Positions 10,239 to 21,525 of a stretch of DNA of 64,000 nucleotides are shown here, in pieces. Position 1 is the first letter of the stretch, and each line of letters begins with the position of its first letter. The DNA lies in assembly GCA_037074615.1 (NCBI GenBank), contig CM073560.1, positions 9,679,501-9,743,500 on the forward strand, read 5' to 3'. The notes below the pieces were generated by a model. It was given only the letters and a program-made list of their open reading frames with translations, was not told the origin of the DNA and did no database searches. The position numbers and the translations under genes were made by a program. The stretch comes from Leucaena leucocephala. Lineage: Eukaryota; Streptophyta; Magnoliopsida; Fabales; Fabaceae.

Positions 10239-12183
10239 TGTTGGAAATTGTGCCCTAGGGGCCAATCATTGTCTTATAAACATTATTGTTTTATGAATTT
10301 CTTGATTATATTATCACATTATTTGCATGTTTACTGTGATGACCATCCTTGGATAACTCATGATCTTATCCTAAATGTCCCTGGTCGGTCATCTATGCGG
10401 GAGCAGAGATGAAATAAGACCAGAATGACTTTGAAGATATATAGAGATATAAATCAAAGTCATAGGCACATGTAAGAGTACAAGGTGTTGGATCGACCAG
10501 CTATGAGAGAGTTGCATGGGTTAAGTCATAAGCTTCTCTCATATACAAGCCATGTCACTATACCCTTTGACCTGAGATCATCATGGATTCCTACATGACA
10601 AACGCTCAGCTTTGACCTAGTCAAAAGTCACTTTTGACCGAGTGATCATAAAGGCTATGTTTGGGCTCAGTGGTTTTTCATGTGGAGGAATGTGAATGGT
10701 CAAGATGGAATTTGTCCCTCACATTCGTAGAGAGATATTACTGGGCCCCTCGATGAGTGAGTTTGAGAAATGTATGGCCATACTGTAATGGAAGGGTAGT
10801 TCCATTTCTATCCTCAGACTACTCAGGGATCGAGAAAGTAACGGTCAGGAACAGTAGGATGACGTTCTCCATGCCTCATCCATGACCAAAATATCGTGTG
10901 ACAAAAAGGACGTGATATGGTTGTTTGAAAGGTAACATCGTTCATCGATCCTCATATATTTTGGGTAGTCGTAATGTCTTGCTAGAGGCCGCTTACGACT
11001 TGTGGGTTAGTATAGTAACTGGCCCACTACCAACTTCATATGGGCCTACAGGGTCGCACACAAAATAGCCCAATACGAGCTATGATGTCCAGATTCATTG
11101 AATCTAAGAGATGTCTAGATTTAATGAATAATCTAGGGTGGTTATATATATATTTTATATATATAAATTTGTATATAGATATTATATATAATATAAGAGA
11201 TATTTGCAAGATTTAATTTATAAGGATAAATTAAATCTCTATCACTTTTGAATTTGAATTTAAATGGATATGATCTATTTGAATTTAAAATTCAAATTGA
11301 TAAGATATCTAAAATTTGATTTATGAGAATAAATCAAATATAATTCCGTCTTATCTTTATTTTAAATTAAATAAATAGGTGAATTAAATCTGTGGGACGG
11401 ATTTAATATAAACCATATTTATTTAATTAGTTTCTTATTAAATTATGCAATATATGATATTGTATTATTTCAGAATTAATATAAGATTAATTCTGAAGCC
11501 CGGCCCAATTAGAAGCCCGATAGCATCCTATATATTTGACATTAGGAGCTAGGATTCTATACATCTAAATCTACACATCTATACAGACGTGAGAAAAGGG
11601 GGCAAGGAGAGTGCAAAAGGTTTGCAGATAAGAAACTGCCGAAATAGAGACGGTGAGGACGGAACCTCTAGAAAGCCCTAGAGGGACAAGAGGCGTTAGC
11701 ACGTCGTTCGTGATTGGAACGCTGTTCGTGTGGATACCGGTAGAGGAAGCCGATCTGAGTTATCGACTTCTTACGATAGAGAAAAGAAACCAGACACGAA
11801 GACAGGTGCGACCTATTGACACTGAGGTTGCGACCATACGGGTATCTGAATGTCAGAAATCCGAAAAGAGGCGACAGGTCGCGACTAGAAGAAGATGAGA
11901 TCGCGACTAAAAACTCCAGAGGCGACAGGTTGCGACTAGAAGCAGAGTAGGTTGCGACTAACAACTCCAGAGGCGACAGGTCGCGACAAGAAACTGAGTA
12001 GGTCGCGACTAAAAGTTCCATAGGCGAAGAGTCGCGACTAGTGGACACTGAGGTCGCGACCAAAGCTTGAATACCGAAGGTAACACTCCTTTCTCCTTGA
12101 CTTAAACACATTCGGTAGATCCTGGCTGGGAATGGAAAAAATTTTAAAGTTAATTTTCGCTGCGTGTCTTCCAATTCCCTTCA
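10239..12183 (+). repeat. Solo LTR, second family, copy 2, inside Copia-1 RNase H
   Basis: The 1945-bp unit starts TGTTGGAAATTGTGCC and ends TTCA, and is flanked by GTTCG on both sides (10234-10238 and 12184-12188). It matches 1741-3664 along its whole length. The insertion postdates Copia-1, since it interrupts that element's coding sequence. Confidence 0.95.
11785..12065 (+). repeat. GTCGCGAC minisatellite in solo LTR copy 2
   Basis: It is the same array as at 3280-3545. Units such as GAGGCGACAGGTCGCGACTA alternate with AGAAGCAGAGTAGG. Several sites have drifted to GTTGCGAC. Confidence 0.85.
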
Positions 12184-12188
12184 GTTCG

Positions 12189-13450
12189 GTCCTACTATGT
12201 TTGACAGGATTTAGAGCCATACTCAAGCTGCCCTATTGTCACAGTAGAGTTTTAGGGGAGAATCAAGCTGAAAGTGTGCTTCCTCTACCACTCTCTTCAA
12301 CCACATCCCTTCCATAATGCCTTGAACTAGGGCCCTTACTTTAGATTCTACATTACTCTTAGCTACAACTCTCTATTTTTGAATTTGTCAGGTCACCAAA
12401 TTGCCCCATACAAAGGTGCAATAACCTGATGTAGATCTACTATCATTCTGATCTCCTGCCCAATATTCATATGTAAAGATTTCAACATTCTTGTCATCAC
12501 ATTTTTTTTAAAAATGGTCCCTTACCAGGTGTACCTTTGAGGTACCTTAGAATTTTATAGGTTGCATCCAAATGCTTCTTCTTGGAAGCATGCATATGTT
12601 GACAAGCCACACTTACTGCAAAAGTAATATCTGGCCTAGTATGCGAGAGATATATGAGCTTACCAACTAGCCGTTGATATTGTCCCTTATCTGTTGCTAC
12701 CTCATTTTCCTCTTGTTTTTTTGCACTGCTTCTTTTTCTATCTTTGCTGGTTTATTCTTTTTGGTACACATATGTACCCTGTTAAGATGACACCCAAGCA
12801 TTCATGTTTCCTTGAGGATATCAAGTATATACTTCCTTTGAGAGACATAGATCCCTTTGTGGGACCTTGCCCCTTTTGTTCCTAGGAAATATTTCAGTTT
12901 TCAGAAGTATTTTACTTCAAACTGCTTATTGAGCACCATTTTAACTCTCTCCATCTCCTTGATGTTATTCCCTGTAAGAATAATGCCATCCACATATACA
13001 TTGAGGATAGTTATCAAGTCACCATTTTTTAACACAAACGTTGTGTAATCTGACAAACTTTGTTTGTAGCCTTCAGTCTTGATTACTATAGAGAACCTGT
13101 TAAACCAAGCCTATGGAGATTGCTTTAAACCATAGATTGATTTTTTTCATTTTACATACCTGACCGTTCTTCCCTTTTTCAAAACCTGGTGGAAGACTCA
13201 TGTAGACCTCTTCCCTTAATTCACCATCCAAAAATGCATTTTTGATGTCAAGTTATTGGAGTGGCCAGTCAAGATTCGCAGCAATGGAGAGTAGAACCCG
13301 AATGGTACTTAGCTTAGCAACTGGGGCAAATGTCTCATTGTAGTCAATTCTATAAGTTTGAGTGAACCCCTTGGCAATTAGCCTTGCTTTATACTTGTTT
13401 AATGAACCATCAGCATTAAACTTTGATGTGACTACCCACTTGCACCCCAC
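12189..13450 (-). pseudogene. Copia-1 reverse transcriptase and RNase H start
   Basis: The best preserved stretch (13253-13450) reads WVVTSKFNADGSLNKYKARLIAKGFTQ-type sequence ending ETFAPVAKLSTIR, the N-terminal copia RT signature. Downstream the frame changes and stops appear. At 12985-12996 the catalytic YVDD box reads YVDG, so the second Asp is lost. The region runs towards RNase H, cut at 12183. It is not functional. Confidence 0.9.
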
Positions 13451-13521
13451 TGGTGTTGCTCCTTCTAGTAATGCAGTGAGCTCCTATGTCCTATTATTTT
13501 CTAATGCTTTGATTTCTTTCA

Positions 13522-15098
13522 TTACTGCATTTTTCCATTCTGGGCTCTCAAAGTCTTCAGACACAGTTTTAGGTACTTAAATTTGATCAAGGTTAGTAAC
13601 AAAGTTGTAATGGTTCTGAGAGAATGGAATAAGACACACACTTCTGAATAAGATGCTTTGTGCATGCCCCGAGATTTCTTCCTTAATACAATAGGAAGTT
13701 CTGCCTCACTTGTCTCTGTTATTTCTGCTGCTCGATTATGCTCATTATTGTTTACAGGACCTTCCACCGAATCTGGGAGTGGTACATCCTCGGGTATGTT
13801 GGGCCCAACTACTTTTTTGTTTCTACATGAGTAAATATGATCAAATTGTTGATCTTGGACCTCCCGCCGTGGCATAACACTTGACATAATATTGGATGGT
13901 TTAGAAGGGTCCGTAGAGAGCTAAATAGGGGCTTATAGGGGCATGGGTTATGGAAGACACTCAAGCTGAAACTCACTACTCCAATTCTCCCCCTGAGTTG
14001 AAGGTTTGGTGAAATAGGGCTCATGTTTTGTAAAGGTAACATCTCTGCTGACAAATAGGTATTTAGTAATAGGATCATAGCACCTATACCTTTTTTGGGA
14101 GTTGGAGTAGCCTAGGAACACACACTTGATAGATCTGGGATGAAATTTAGATGGTGGGTGATGTTGATGGATAAAGGCAGAACAACCAAAGATTCGAAGC
14201 AGTAAGGTGTAGTCAAGATGGGTGACAGTATAAGTTTCACGGAGTTTATCCAAAGGAACAACATAAAATAGAACTCGACTAGGGAGACGGTTAATTAAAT
14301 GAGTAGCAGTGAGTATGGTATCCTCCAGAAAAAATTTGGGGTATGACAGGGATATAACAGTGCACGGGCAACTTCAAGGAGTTGTTTATTTTTTTCATTT
14401 TGCAATCCCATTTTGTTGAGGACTATAAGAACAACTGCTTTTGTGCACAATACCATTAGTTTTAAGGAAACTGTCAAAAGGTTGGTTAAAAAATTCTGTC
14501 CCATTATCCGTGTAAAGAACTTGCACTGTGGTGTTAAACTGATTTTTGACATGGTGAAAAAACTCAATAAACACAAAGGAAACAACGGACTTGTCTTTCA
14601 ACATATAAACCCAGTACATACGTGTGTGATCATCAATAAACGTAACAAAGTACTTGAAATGAGTACGATTTTGAATACCACGGGGACCCCAGACATCGCT
14701 GTAAATAATTGAAAATGGGCGAGTGGACTTATAGGCAGAAGGCGAGAAAGTAAGACGCTGGTGTTTAACTAACTCACAAACATCACAATGGGAAATAGTG
14801 CCTTTATTCAAAGGCAAATATGGCAACAATTTTGTAAATAAACAAAGTTAGGATGACTCATCCTGTTATGCCATAATAAGATATCATTGTCATCAGAAAT
14901 AGAGACTAAGCCTCTTATTCTACAATGTAAAGCACTTACTGTAGAAGCATCAAGGTAGTAGAGCCCCTCATATTCCTTAGTTGTGTTAATCATCATCCCC
15001 GATGAGAGATCCTGAAAAACACAATAAGATGGAAAGAAATGAGCAGAGCAATTGTTTTGTTTAGTCAGCTTACTGATAGATAGTAAATTACAAGCCAA
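13522..15098 (-). pseudogene. Copia-1 GAG-pre-integrase and integrase
   Basis: 14808-15098 carries the pre-integrase region (LLWHNRMSHPN). 14395-14829 has a zinc-binding CDVCE and the catalytic core with YSDVW and YTDNGTEF. Near 14395 the usual PQQNGVAE is PQQNGIAK followed by a stop, with an extra base in an A run, so the catalytic Glu is lost and the frame shifts. 13948-14253 holds the C-terminal part (KFHPRSIKCVFLGYS), and 13522-13887 is the linker to RT. Confidence 0.92.
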
Positions 15099-15440
15099 GT
15101 GTGGACATGTAAAATAGAGTCAAGATATAATTTTCTGACAGATGGATAGTCCCAATGCTAGCTATAGGAGAAGAAAAACATGTAGCTATCTTAATTGATT
15201 TACTTCCAGTCAAAGGAAAATAGGAATCAAATATTTTGACCTCTGAAATCATATGGTCAGAGGCCCCTATATCAAAAATCTATTTGGTAGGGACAAAGGT
15301 ATGTAAGGCAGTAGCATGAGTACCCTGGTGAACAACAGTAGCAAAAGATTGTTGTTCGGTATAAAGAGTTTTGAAATACCTGAACAATTGATTCATTTAC
15401 TCTTTGCTCATAACGGGGATAAATGGGGGATCTATTTTTA
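15099..15440 (-). pseudogene. Copia-1 protease remnant
   Basis: The minus strand reads IFDIGASDHMISEVKIFDSYFPLTG, a copia aspartic protease whose D-S-G is D-I-G, with a stop just before it. Ahead of it is only a short degenerate stretch. Confidence 0.8.
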
Positions 15441-15539
15441 AGGACCCATCAAACCAATTTTCCATCACTGGTGGAAAAAAAAAGAAAAAAAGAATGGCAA
15501 ATAGGATAAAACAAAAGGAACAATCGAGATTGGTGCACT

Positions 15540-16075
15540 GGGCTCGTCACTGAAGCTTGTTGGGCTTGTCACTGGGCTCGTTGCTCACACAGACTGGACT
15601 TGTCAATTGACACACGTGACACACGCACGCAGAGGATGCCTCACACTTGCTGGGTTCGTCGTGTAAGTAGAGTGGGCTTGTCAATGACTTACTAACGCAC
15701 GCAGATGACACTTCAAGTTTCACACTTCACACCAACAGGAACAGAGGTTACTAGACACTATCTCAGACATAGGAACAGAGGTTACTGGACACTGTCTCGA
15801 ACACCTGGAACTGGACACAATCTCAGACACAGGCTACTCGACACCGTCTTGGACGCCTGGACACTATCGGCTGTGGGAGACTTTGTAACTGTACTGGACG
15901 CTATCGGGGGCAGGAACAAAGGACACTGTCTCGGGTCTCGGATGCAGGAACGGAGGACTCTTGCTGATGCTGTAGCTCGTTGTACCAGATACTTTCAGTC
16001 GCACGTCGCTGACTAAGAGCACCGTCGCTGATTGAAAGCACCATCTTGGACTACGATGGTAGTTTTGTTACAGCC
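15540..16075. repeat. GC-rich internally repetitive leader of Copia-1
   Basis: Between the primer site and the protease, where copia gag should be, lies a G+C-rich stretch. Phrases recur in it: GGACACTGTCTCGG, AGGAACAGAGGTTACT, GGGCTTGTCA. No nucleocapsid CCHC motif or gag signature is seen. The plus-strand frame at 15705-16016 is a by-product of the repeats. Confidence 0.6.
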
Positions 16076-16088
16076 GGCTCTGATACCA
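16076..16088 (-). other. Copia-1 primer-binding site
   Basis: On the minus strand TGGTATCAGAGCC follows the 5' LTR directly. It matches the usual initiator tRNA-Met primer site of plant LTR elements. Confidence 0.93.
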
Positions 16089-16285
16089 TGTGGACTTTCA
16101 GAGTCCTGAATAATTCGATGCATTCATTCATAGGTCATAAATAATTAAATAGAATGCAAGGGAATTTGAATTCTAATATCCCCGAGATCTTCTCCTATAA
16201 TACTCTGATTTAATCTACCGAATATCTCTCCCCATATCTCCTAATATCCCATAATAATCATATATATACTTACATAATTACCACA
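16089..16285 (-). repeat. Copia-1 5' LTR
   Basis: The 197-bp partner of 9855-10051 is followed by the target duplication GACCT at 16286-16290. Confidence 0.95.
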
Positions 16286-16290
16286 GACCT

Positions 16291-17502
16291 ATCTCATTTT
16301 CTCTTTCTAGTTTCTACCCTTGATACCAATATTGGTATCAGAAAAAAGGAGGTGGGGGCCCCTAAAGGTCCCATGATAATTTGAGAAGCAATGCTTATTC
16401 ATGACAAGCTGAATACATAGCAAAGCTGAGATAGTGAAGTCTGCCCTTAAACCCCAAATTGTTAGGGTCTTTTTTTCTCTTTTTTAAAAGACTACCTAAA
16501 TTTCTACCTTCAAAAAAGTCAAAGTATTCAAGTTTACTCTTTTTTTTTAAAAAAATTATAAATTAATATATTTTTAGTCAATTTCTACCGTTAAAAAATA
16601 TTTTTTACCTACTTAAATTTTAGTAATTAACGTATCCTCTAAAAATGTTTGTATTTTTAAAAATGAAAGATAAGTTTTTATCATGTCCATTAACTTAGCC
16701 ACTCTCTCTCTCTCTCTTCTATAATTTCTTGTCTACTTCCTCTCATAACTCCTCCAATCACCTGTCGCCTCCATTAAAAACAGATGCAGGTATTCAGGCT
16801 AGCCAAAACCCAAACAGGCTTGGCCCAAATTTTTTCAGGCCTATTAAGGAAAGCTTGAATAGCCCAGTTATAGGGGAAAGTAAGATTTTCTCAAGTCCGA
16901 CCCTAGAATTTTTCAGGCTTATTCGAGTTTGGCCCAAATTATCAGCTCCACTATGATACCAATATTGGTGTAAACAGAAGAGGAAAAAAAAGTTGACCAT
17001 AGGGCATATCTTTCAATTGTTGTGTGTATAAGGAGTGCTATTACAAACCAATGTCGTAATTAATTTCCTTATTTCCTATTAAATCCTTAATACACCAGCT
17101 GACAAAAGAAAAATAGCTAAAAAAATCTTCAAAATGACCAAAAGATTCATAACCAATATCAGCAGATGTCTTAAATTCAACACCATACTTTCGAAATCAA
17201 GTCTGCCACTCTTCAGAGTTGCTGACCATATTAAGCTAATTACGACAAGAATCCCATCAATTTGAATCCTTGCCCAATAGTCCTTATATGCTAACTCTTT
17301 TGGCAAAAAAATTTCTAGCATTGTCATATACAACATTTGCACCAAAGATTCTTCCCTCCATTTCTTCAAAAAAGGAGTAAACTGCAAAGGTTTGGTTAAA
17401 TAAAATCTGATATATCTTTTGTTTAAAAGAATATCATCTAATGCCCTTGCCACGTGATCTATATTACAAATACCTGAGTCTTTGTATGTTTCGTAGACTC
17501 AC
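16291..17502. other. Intron sequence right of Copia-1
   Basis: The non-coding stretch contains an exact 18-bp palindrome (16321-16338, GATACCAATATTGGTATC). Most of it is repeated at about 16954-16969, suggesting the two ends of a decayed repeat. A 124-codon minus-strand frame (17079-17453) is unidentified. Confidence 0.5.
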
Positions 17503-17614
17503 CAAAAAAGATGACATTCCATCTGATGATGCTCTTCCATAAGTATCTAAGTACTCTGAGTCTAGCAAAGCTATCTCTCATTGCATGGATGTTGTCTATC
17601 CCAAAAAAGACTAT
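17503..17614 (-). pseudogene. MTM: MTM exon remnant (IVFFGIDNIHAMRDSFARLR)
   Basis: The 112-bp exon follows TTCTCAG. After RLR the frame shifts, but translation resumes as YLDTYGRASSDGMSSFL if two missing bases are allowed for. The donor is GTGAGT. The length is 2 nt short of the phase-0 value that the neighbouring exons require. Confidence 0.9.
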
Positions 17615-17710
17615 CTGAGAATGTAAAATAAGAATTGAAGCATTTAGAATAATATGACAACTTAATGACCGAAAGAAACCATTGAAGTACAATAAAAACT
17701 TTCTACAGAC

Positions 17711-17808
17711 CTCAGATCGAAAGTAATTTGAAGATGACTCTGAACCACCTCCCATGGCCCCATTAGCTAAGGCATTTTTCCTTGGTCTTGCATCATAAAT
17801 ATATCTTC
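17711..17808 (-). pseudogene. MTM: MTM exon remnant (DARPRKNALANGAMGGGSESS)
   Basis: The 98-bp exon lies between TTTTAG and GTCTGT. The conserved DARPRKNALANGAMGG follows a 2-nt deletion near its start, since exon phases require 100 bp. It ends YFRSE and continues to IVFFGID. Confidence 0.9.
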
Positions 17809-18165
17809 CTAAAAGAGGGGAAAAAACGAAAATGAAATTAACCACAAAATCTTATATAAGCAACCGCCTGAGGTAACCATATAGTGTACTGTCTGTTCTT
17901 GAGCTAATTCATGATACAATTATTAAAGAAAGTTGATTAAGAATAAAAAGCAGTTTCAATTTGTAGATAAAGAATTTCTAATTTGAAAATGCTGATGAAT
18001 CAATATCTGATATGGTAATGGACTCAAAGATATTTTTACTAAGATAGTATATCACATATAAAGCTGATGCTTTAGTTCTGTGTTGCAAAGAACAGCATAT
18101 ATTCATATTGCGAGTATATAATAAATATAGCATGATATAACATGAAAGAGAAGCCACAATCTTGC

Positions 18166-18225
18166 CTCCGTGAACCATCATCCAGTTTGTTGCAAAGTGC
18201 AGCCACAAGCTTTTCATCTGCGTTG
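18166..18225 (-). pseudogene. MTM: MTM exon remnant with GC donor (NADEKLVAALCNKLDDGSR)
   Basis: The 60-bp exon follows TTGCAG. Its donor is AG|GCAAGA, a GC instead of GT. GC-AG introns occur naturally, so this may be either original or decay. Phase agrees with both neighbours. Confidence 0.88.
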
Positions 18226-18349
18226 CTGCAAGCAATAACATTAAAGTAAATAATTTATCTAGCCTCCCCCTGTGTTTGGGGAGGTGGGTGTTTTCAAAAT
18301 CTTCCTTAAAAATACTAGAGCATAAAGTTGATTAAGTAGTGTGCATTAC

Positions 18350-18413
18350 CTCCTCATATTCATCATGAGACCAACTAAGGGTTGGGATGAACGAGCAAGG
18401 ACTGCACCAGAAC
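18350..18413 (-). pseudogene. MTM: MTM exon remnant (SGAVLARSSQPLVGLMMNMR)
   Basis: The 64-bp exon lies between acceptor CCTAAAG and donor GTAATG. It is open in frame, and phases 1 and 2 match the neighbouring exons. Confidence 0.9.
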
Positions 18414-18568
18414 CTTTAGGTCATCAACCAAATTAGACAATGAAGGAAATAATATAATAAATTTCGATACTATAAAAAGAATGAAAAAGGGATAAGACCA
18501 CAATGAGCGGAATAGAAATAAATAACATCTATTTAAAAGAGAGAGACAAAAGGGTAGTCCTGATATAC

Positions 18569-18642
18569 CAGGATCACACCATGAAACTATAGGCAGCCGA
18601 CATCTTGCCCGAAAAGTGGAAGCTTGGAGCACTTCATCATCA
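18569..18642 (-). pseudogene. MTM: MTM exon remnant (DDEVLQASTFRARCRLPIVSWCDPG)
   Basis: The 74-bp exon lies between TTGCTAG and GTATAT. It is open in frame and carries the conserved FRARCRLP and SWC strings. Confidence 0.93.
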
Positions 18643-18751
18643 CTAGCAACGGGACCAAGCGAAGATATCAAATAAATGGATCAGTCGATTGAATTTTGAT
18701 TAAGCATAGACTAATTGGAAAAGGAAGAAAATTTGAACCTGAAAAAAATAC

Positions 18752-19041
18752 CTAATGCTCTTTGGAATAATCAATGCAAATGAATAAGTCTGACACATAG
18801 TATAGTTGGAATTAACACTACTTATTCTCCAAGAGGCATTCAACAAGGTAAATGACCCACTTCTGATCATATCGACTGATCCACGATAAGATCCTTTCCC
18901 AAGAAGTCGAAAATACTCATCCAGCAACCGAACTTTTGGGTTGGTGTTGCTTAATCTAGACGGTCCAGATACAAAAGCATAGAGGTCCCAAAGTCTTGCA
19001 GGTTTTGTCAATCTCAGTAATGCTTCAAATATTGCACGTCT
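18752..19041 (-). pseudogene. MTM: MTM exon remnant, start of phosphatase domain
   Basis: At 290 bp this is the longest exon. After ATTTACAG it reads RRAIFEALLRLTKPARLWDL, then LLDEYFRLL, and ends YSFALIIPKSI. It is fully open, phase 0 at the start and 2 at the end. The preceding exon is nearly 20 kb away at 39032, across Copia-2. Confidence 0.94.
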
Positions 19042-20780
19042 CTGTAAATTAACAAACAACATGAGATACCACCCAAGATAGAAGAAATGAAGAGCATCCA
19101 CATAAATGGTTGTTTCTTCGCAAGTCGATAACATTCTCACTGGCTTACAGAAATGTATAAATGCAAGCTTGCTAAACTATTTATTCAGATATCATATAAT
19201 TTGAATACTTAATAAGAATCCAATCACAGACAATAAAACAAAAAAGAACAAGAATTACTGATTATTTAAGCAAGCATAAATAGAAACAAAAAAAACAAAA
19301 TGCTCCTTACCCTCAAATAAACCATCCATCACAACATAACCTTAATTATAACTCCATCTTCACATCAAATACAATAGCAACTAAATATGTTACAACTTAT
19401 TGATCACCACTTCAATAACCTTAAGCTGCTAAGTTAACTCGTGATTGTTTTTAATAATATCTTTAACAGGCCCTCATACAAAGAGCCCATTATGCTTTTA
19501 GTGTGCAAGCCAACCTTAACTTGAACATAGTTAGAGGCAGCAAGGATCAATGTTATTATTGTCTCTTTATGATGGAAAATTTCGAAAAACTTCCTCTGGG
19601 TGCAAGAGATTTTAGTTCAATTTATAGCATGTTTCATATGGTCATTTTACGAAGAGATGGTAAGTTAAAGCGCACTAGTTGGGATAGGAGGTGGGGGAAA
19701 AATTTTTAAGTTGGGTTTACAAAAATTAGAGAAGGGGTTATAAAATTTTAATAAAAAGAAAATGTAAGATAAAAAATAAAAAAAAATTAATTAAAAACTT
19801 TTAATTCAGTTTCTCTATTTTTTAAAATTTTTCATCCCCTCCCTTCCCCTACTATCTAAATCCCGCGCTTTGACGAGCCCAACAGAAAATATTTCGAAGT
19901 TGTGCTGTATATTGTGTGGAACAATATTAGATTCTCTTAAAAACAATGTTACTGAAACCGGATTCGGCCAGACCAGCCTGATTGACAAGTCAAACTAGGA
20001 ACCAGCCATATATCCAGTCCAAAGCACCCTAAAACTGGTCAAAAAGTGAATTGGCGAAAAACCATTTAGACAGAACTTGTCAGAACTGATCTTGAATTGG
20101 TTCTTTGTTTTAATTTCTAATTTTAACCCAAAACTACGTTATTTTGTGTTTGTACGTGTCCTTTAGTTGGTTTTTTTAAGTGTTATATACATTTGATAAT
20201 TTATTGATGGCTCTGGTTAATTATATAAGCTTGTGACAGTTTTGTTAGACAAATAATCTGTCATATTTGATGATTTTGGTAATTTGTAATAGACAGTAAA
20301 TACTTTTCCTGCTGGTGTGGTTGACTATAAATTAACATGTATGACAAGGTTATAGATAAATATTATCTGGGATATTTTTATTTTCTATACATATTCTACA
20401 AATATATTAATTTAATTAACACTAGTCCGAGGCCTTGGTCGGTTCAATGTCCAGTTCGATTCTGAAAATATTGCTTATAAATTATATGTGGCAAATTCTT
20501 TTTCATTTTATATATTTCCCATGTTTTAAGCAAAAAGAATTACAATAAACAAGACTTAAAAAGAGAACCACGCTTTTTTCTCTTTTACAAATGAACTATT
20601 TCGGGAAACTAAATTGAATGCTTATAGTTAAATACTTCCATTTTATGAAATAAAATTTAGTAAAAATCAAGCAAAATTTTCTTGAAGGAAAAAAAAAAAA
20701 GAAGTGGCAGGAAAATTAAATATTTTTAGGGTTCATTTGAGCAAACATTGCAGGCGTCATGAAAAAGATAACTGTTTAAC
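19042..20780. other. Intron sequence with a possible old repeat
   Basis: AT-rich, non-coding. Around 19945-20475 C/G-richer phrases (CCGGATTCGGCCAG, GGTCGGTTCAATG) at the two edges look like weak inverted ends of an old transposable element. No boundary could be fixed. Confidence 0.35.
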
Positions 20781-21075
20781 GGTCAGTTTGTTTAAAATTA
20801 TTAAAAAAAAAGTTATTTTGGTTAGTTAAACATGAGGAGATGGTTGGAAAGATGAAAGAGTTGTTGGGAGAATTTAAACTATTCATAAAGGTGTCGTTGG
20901 AAGAAAATCTGTTTTCAGCTTATTTTTTGATAAGCTATTCCAAATAAGCTGAAAACACAGCTTTTCTAGCGCATCCCTTATGTAGCTTAAGATTCCCCAT
21001 GCTTCCAACAACTTCCTTATGTTTAACTTAACTAAAGTAACTTTTTTTAATAATCTTAAACAAACTGGCACTTGA
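20781..21075. mobile_element. Miniature inverted-repeat element (MITE)
   Basis: The left end (CAGTTTGTTTAAAATTATT through GTTAAACAT) is matched in inverted form by the right end (ATGTTTAACTT through AAACAAACTG), about 50 bases each. A second inner inverted pair (CTGTTTTCAGCTTATTT and AAATAAGCTGAAAACA) would extend the hairpin. There is no coding capacity. The exact target duplication was not resolved. Confidence 0.8.
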
Positions 21076-21152
21076 CAAGACGGAAAACAACAAGACGGAA
21101 AACAATCATTGATAAAAGCCTTATAAAATTTAATCGAATATTTTATAATAAT

Positions 21153-21525
21153 TGTAAGTTTCAAGCATACCTTAGACTTTCTCTTATTCACCGAGATACC
21201 CACATGCAACCGACACACGTTATATGGACTCTAGTACGTTTCACAGCAAATATACCAAAGAGGGAAGAGCACTGACATAAAGCGAAAGGAGAACAGAGGA
21301 GGAGAAAAAGAAGAGCACAATCCTTTTTCTTGCCTGCAGAGCAAAACTACACACACGAGAATATGATCCTGATCACCTTCCCTCTGTTTCTTTTGTACGT
21401 GTATATATGATGGAAGGAGCCCACTCCCTCATTTTTCTTCTTTTTAAAAATAAATTGTTCCCTCCAATAGAGCTCCTTAGATTTTGGCCTAATCCACTAT
21501 AGATGGACTGGCCTATTTCCCAACA
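21153..21525 (-). repeat. Copia-2 3' LTR
   Basis: The unit is TGTAAGTTTC...CCCAACA on the plus strand, so TGTTGGG on the element strand. It matches the two halves of the 5' LTR. The purine tract (minus strand AGTGGGAGA, ending at 21526) abuts it. The 5' LTR has about 20 bases near 38458 that this copy lacks. Confidence 0.94.

Larger units (their letters stand above)
9855..16285 (-). mobile_element. Copia-1, complete Ty1/copia element with TSD GACCT
   Basis: The element is bounded by 197-bp LTRs (9855-10051 and 16089-16285, both TGTGG...CCACA) and flanked by the duplication GACCT (9850-9854 and 16286-16290). On the minus strand the primer-binding site is at 16076-16088, the domains run protease, integrase, reverse transcriptase, RNase H, and a purine tract GAGGGAGAG abuts the 3' LTR at 10052. 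This Copia order is seen directly. The coding region is broken by stops and frameshifts, recognisable gag is absent, and a solo LTR has split RNase H. The two LTRs differ at about a dozen sites by eye, so the insertion is not very recent. It lies in a myotubularin intron. Confidence 0.96.

Noticed and set aside
11668..12174. 168-codon minus-strand frame
   Set aside because: It translates the GTCGCGAC minisatellite of the solo LTR into a repetitive SRDLSPLE-like peptide; it lies in LTR DNA that is duplicated elsewhere without a conserved frame.
15705..16016. 103-codon plus-strand frame in Copia-1
   Set aside because: Opposite to the element's coding strand and produced by GC-rich repeats; no recognisable protein.
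16076..16088. tRNA-Met-like sequence
   Set aside because: Only the 3' complement (primer-binding site) is present next to an LTR; there is no tRNA cloverleaf.
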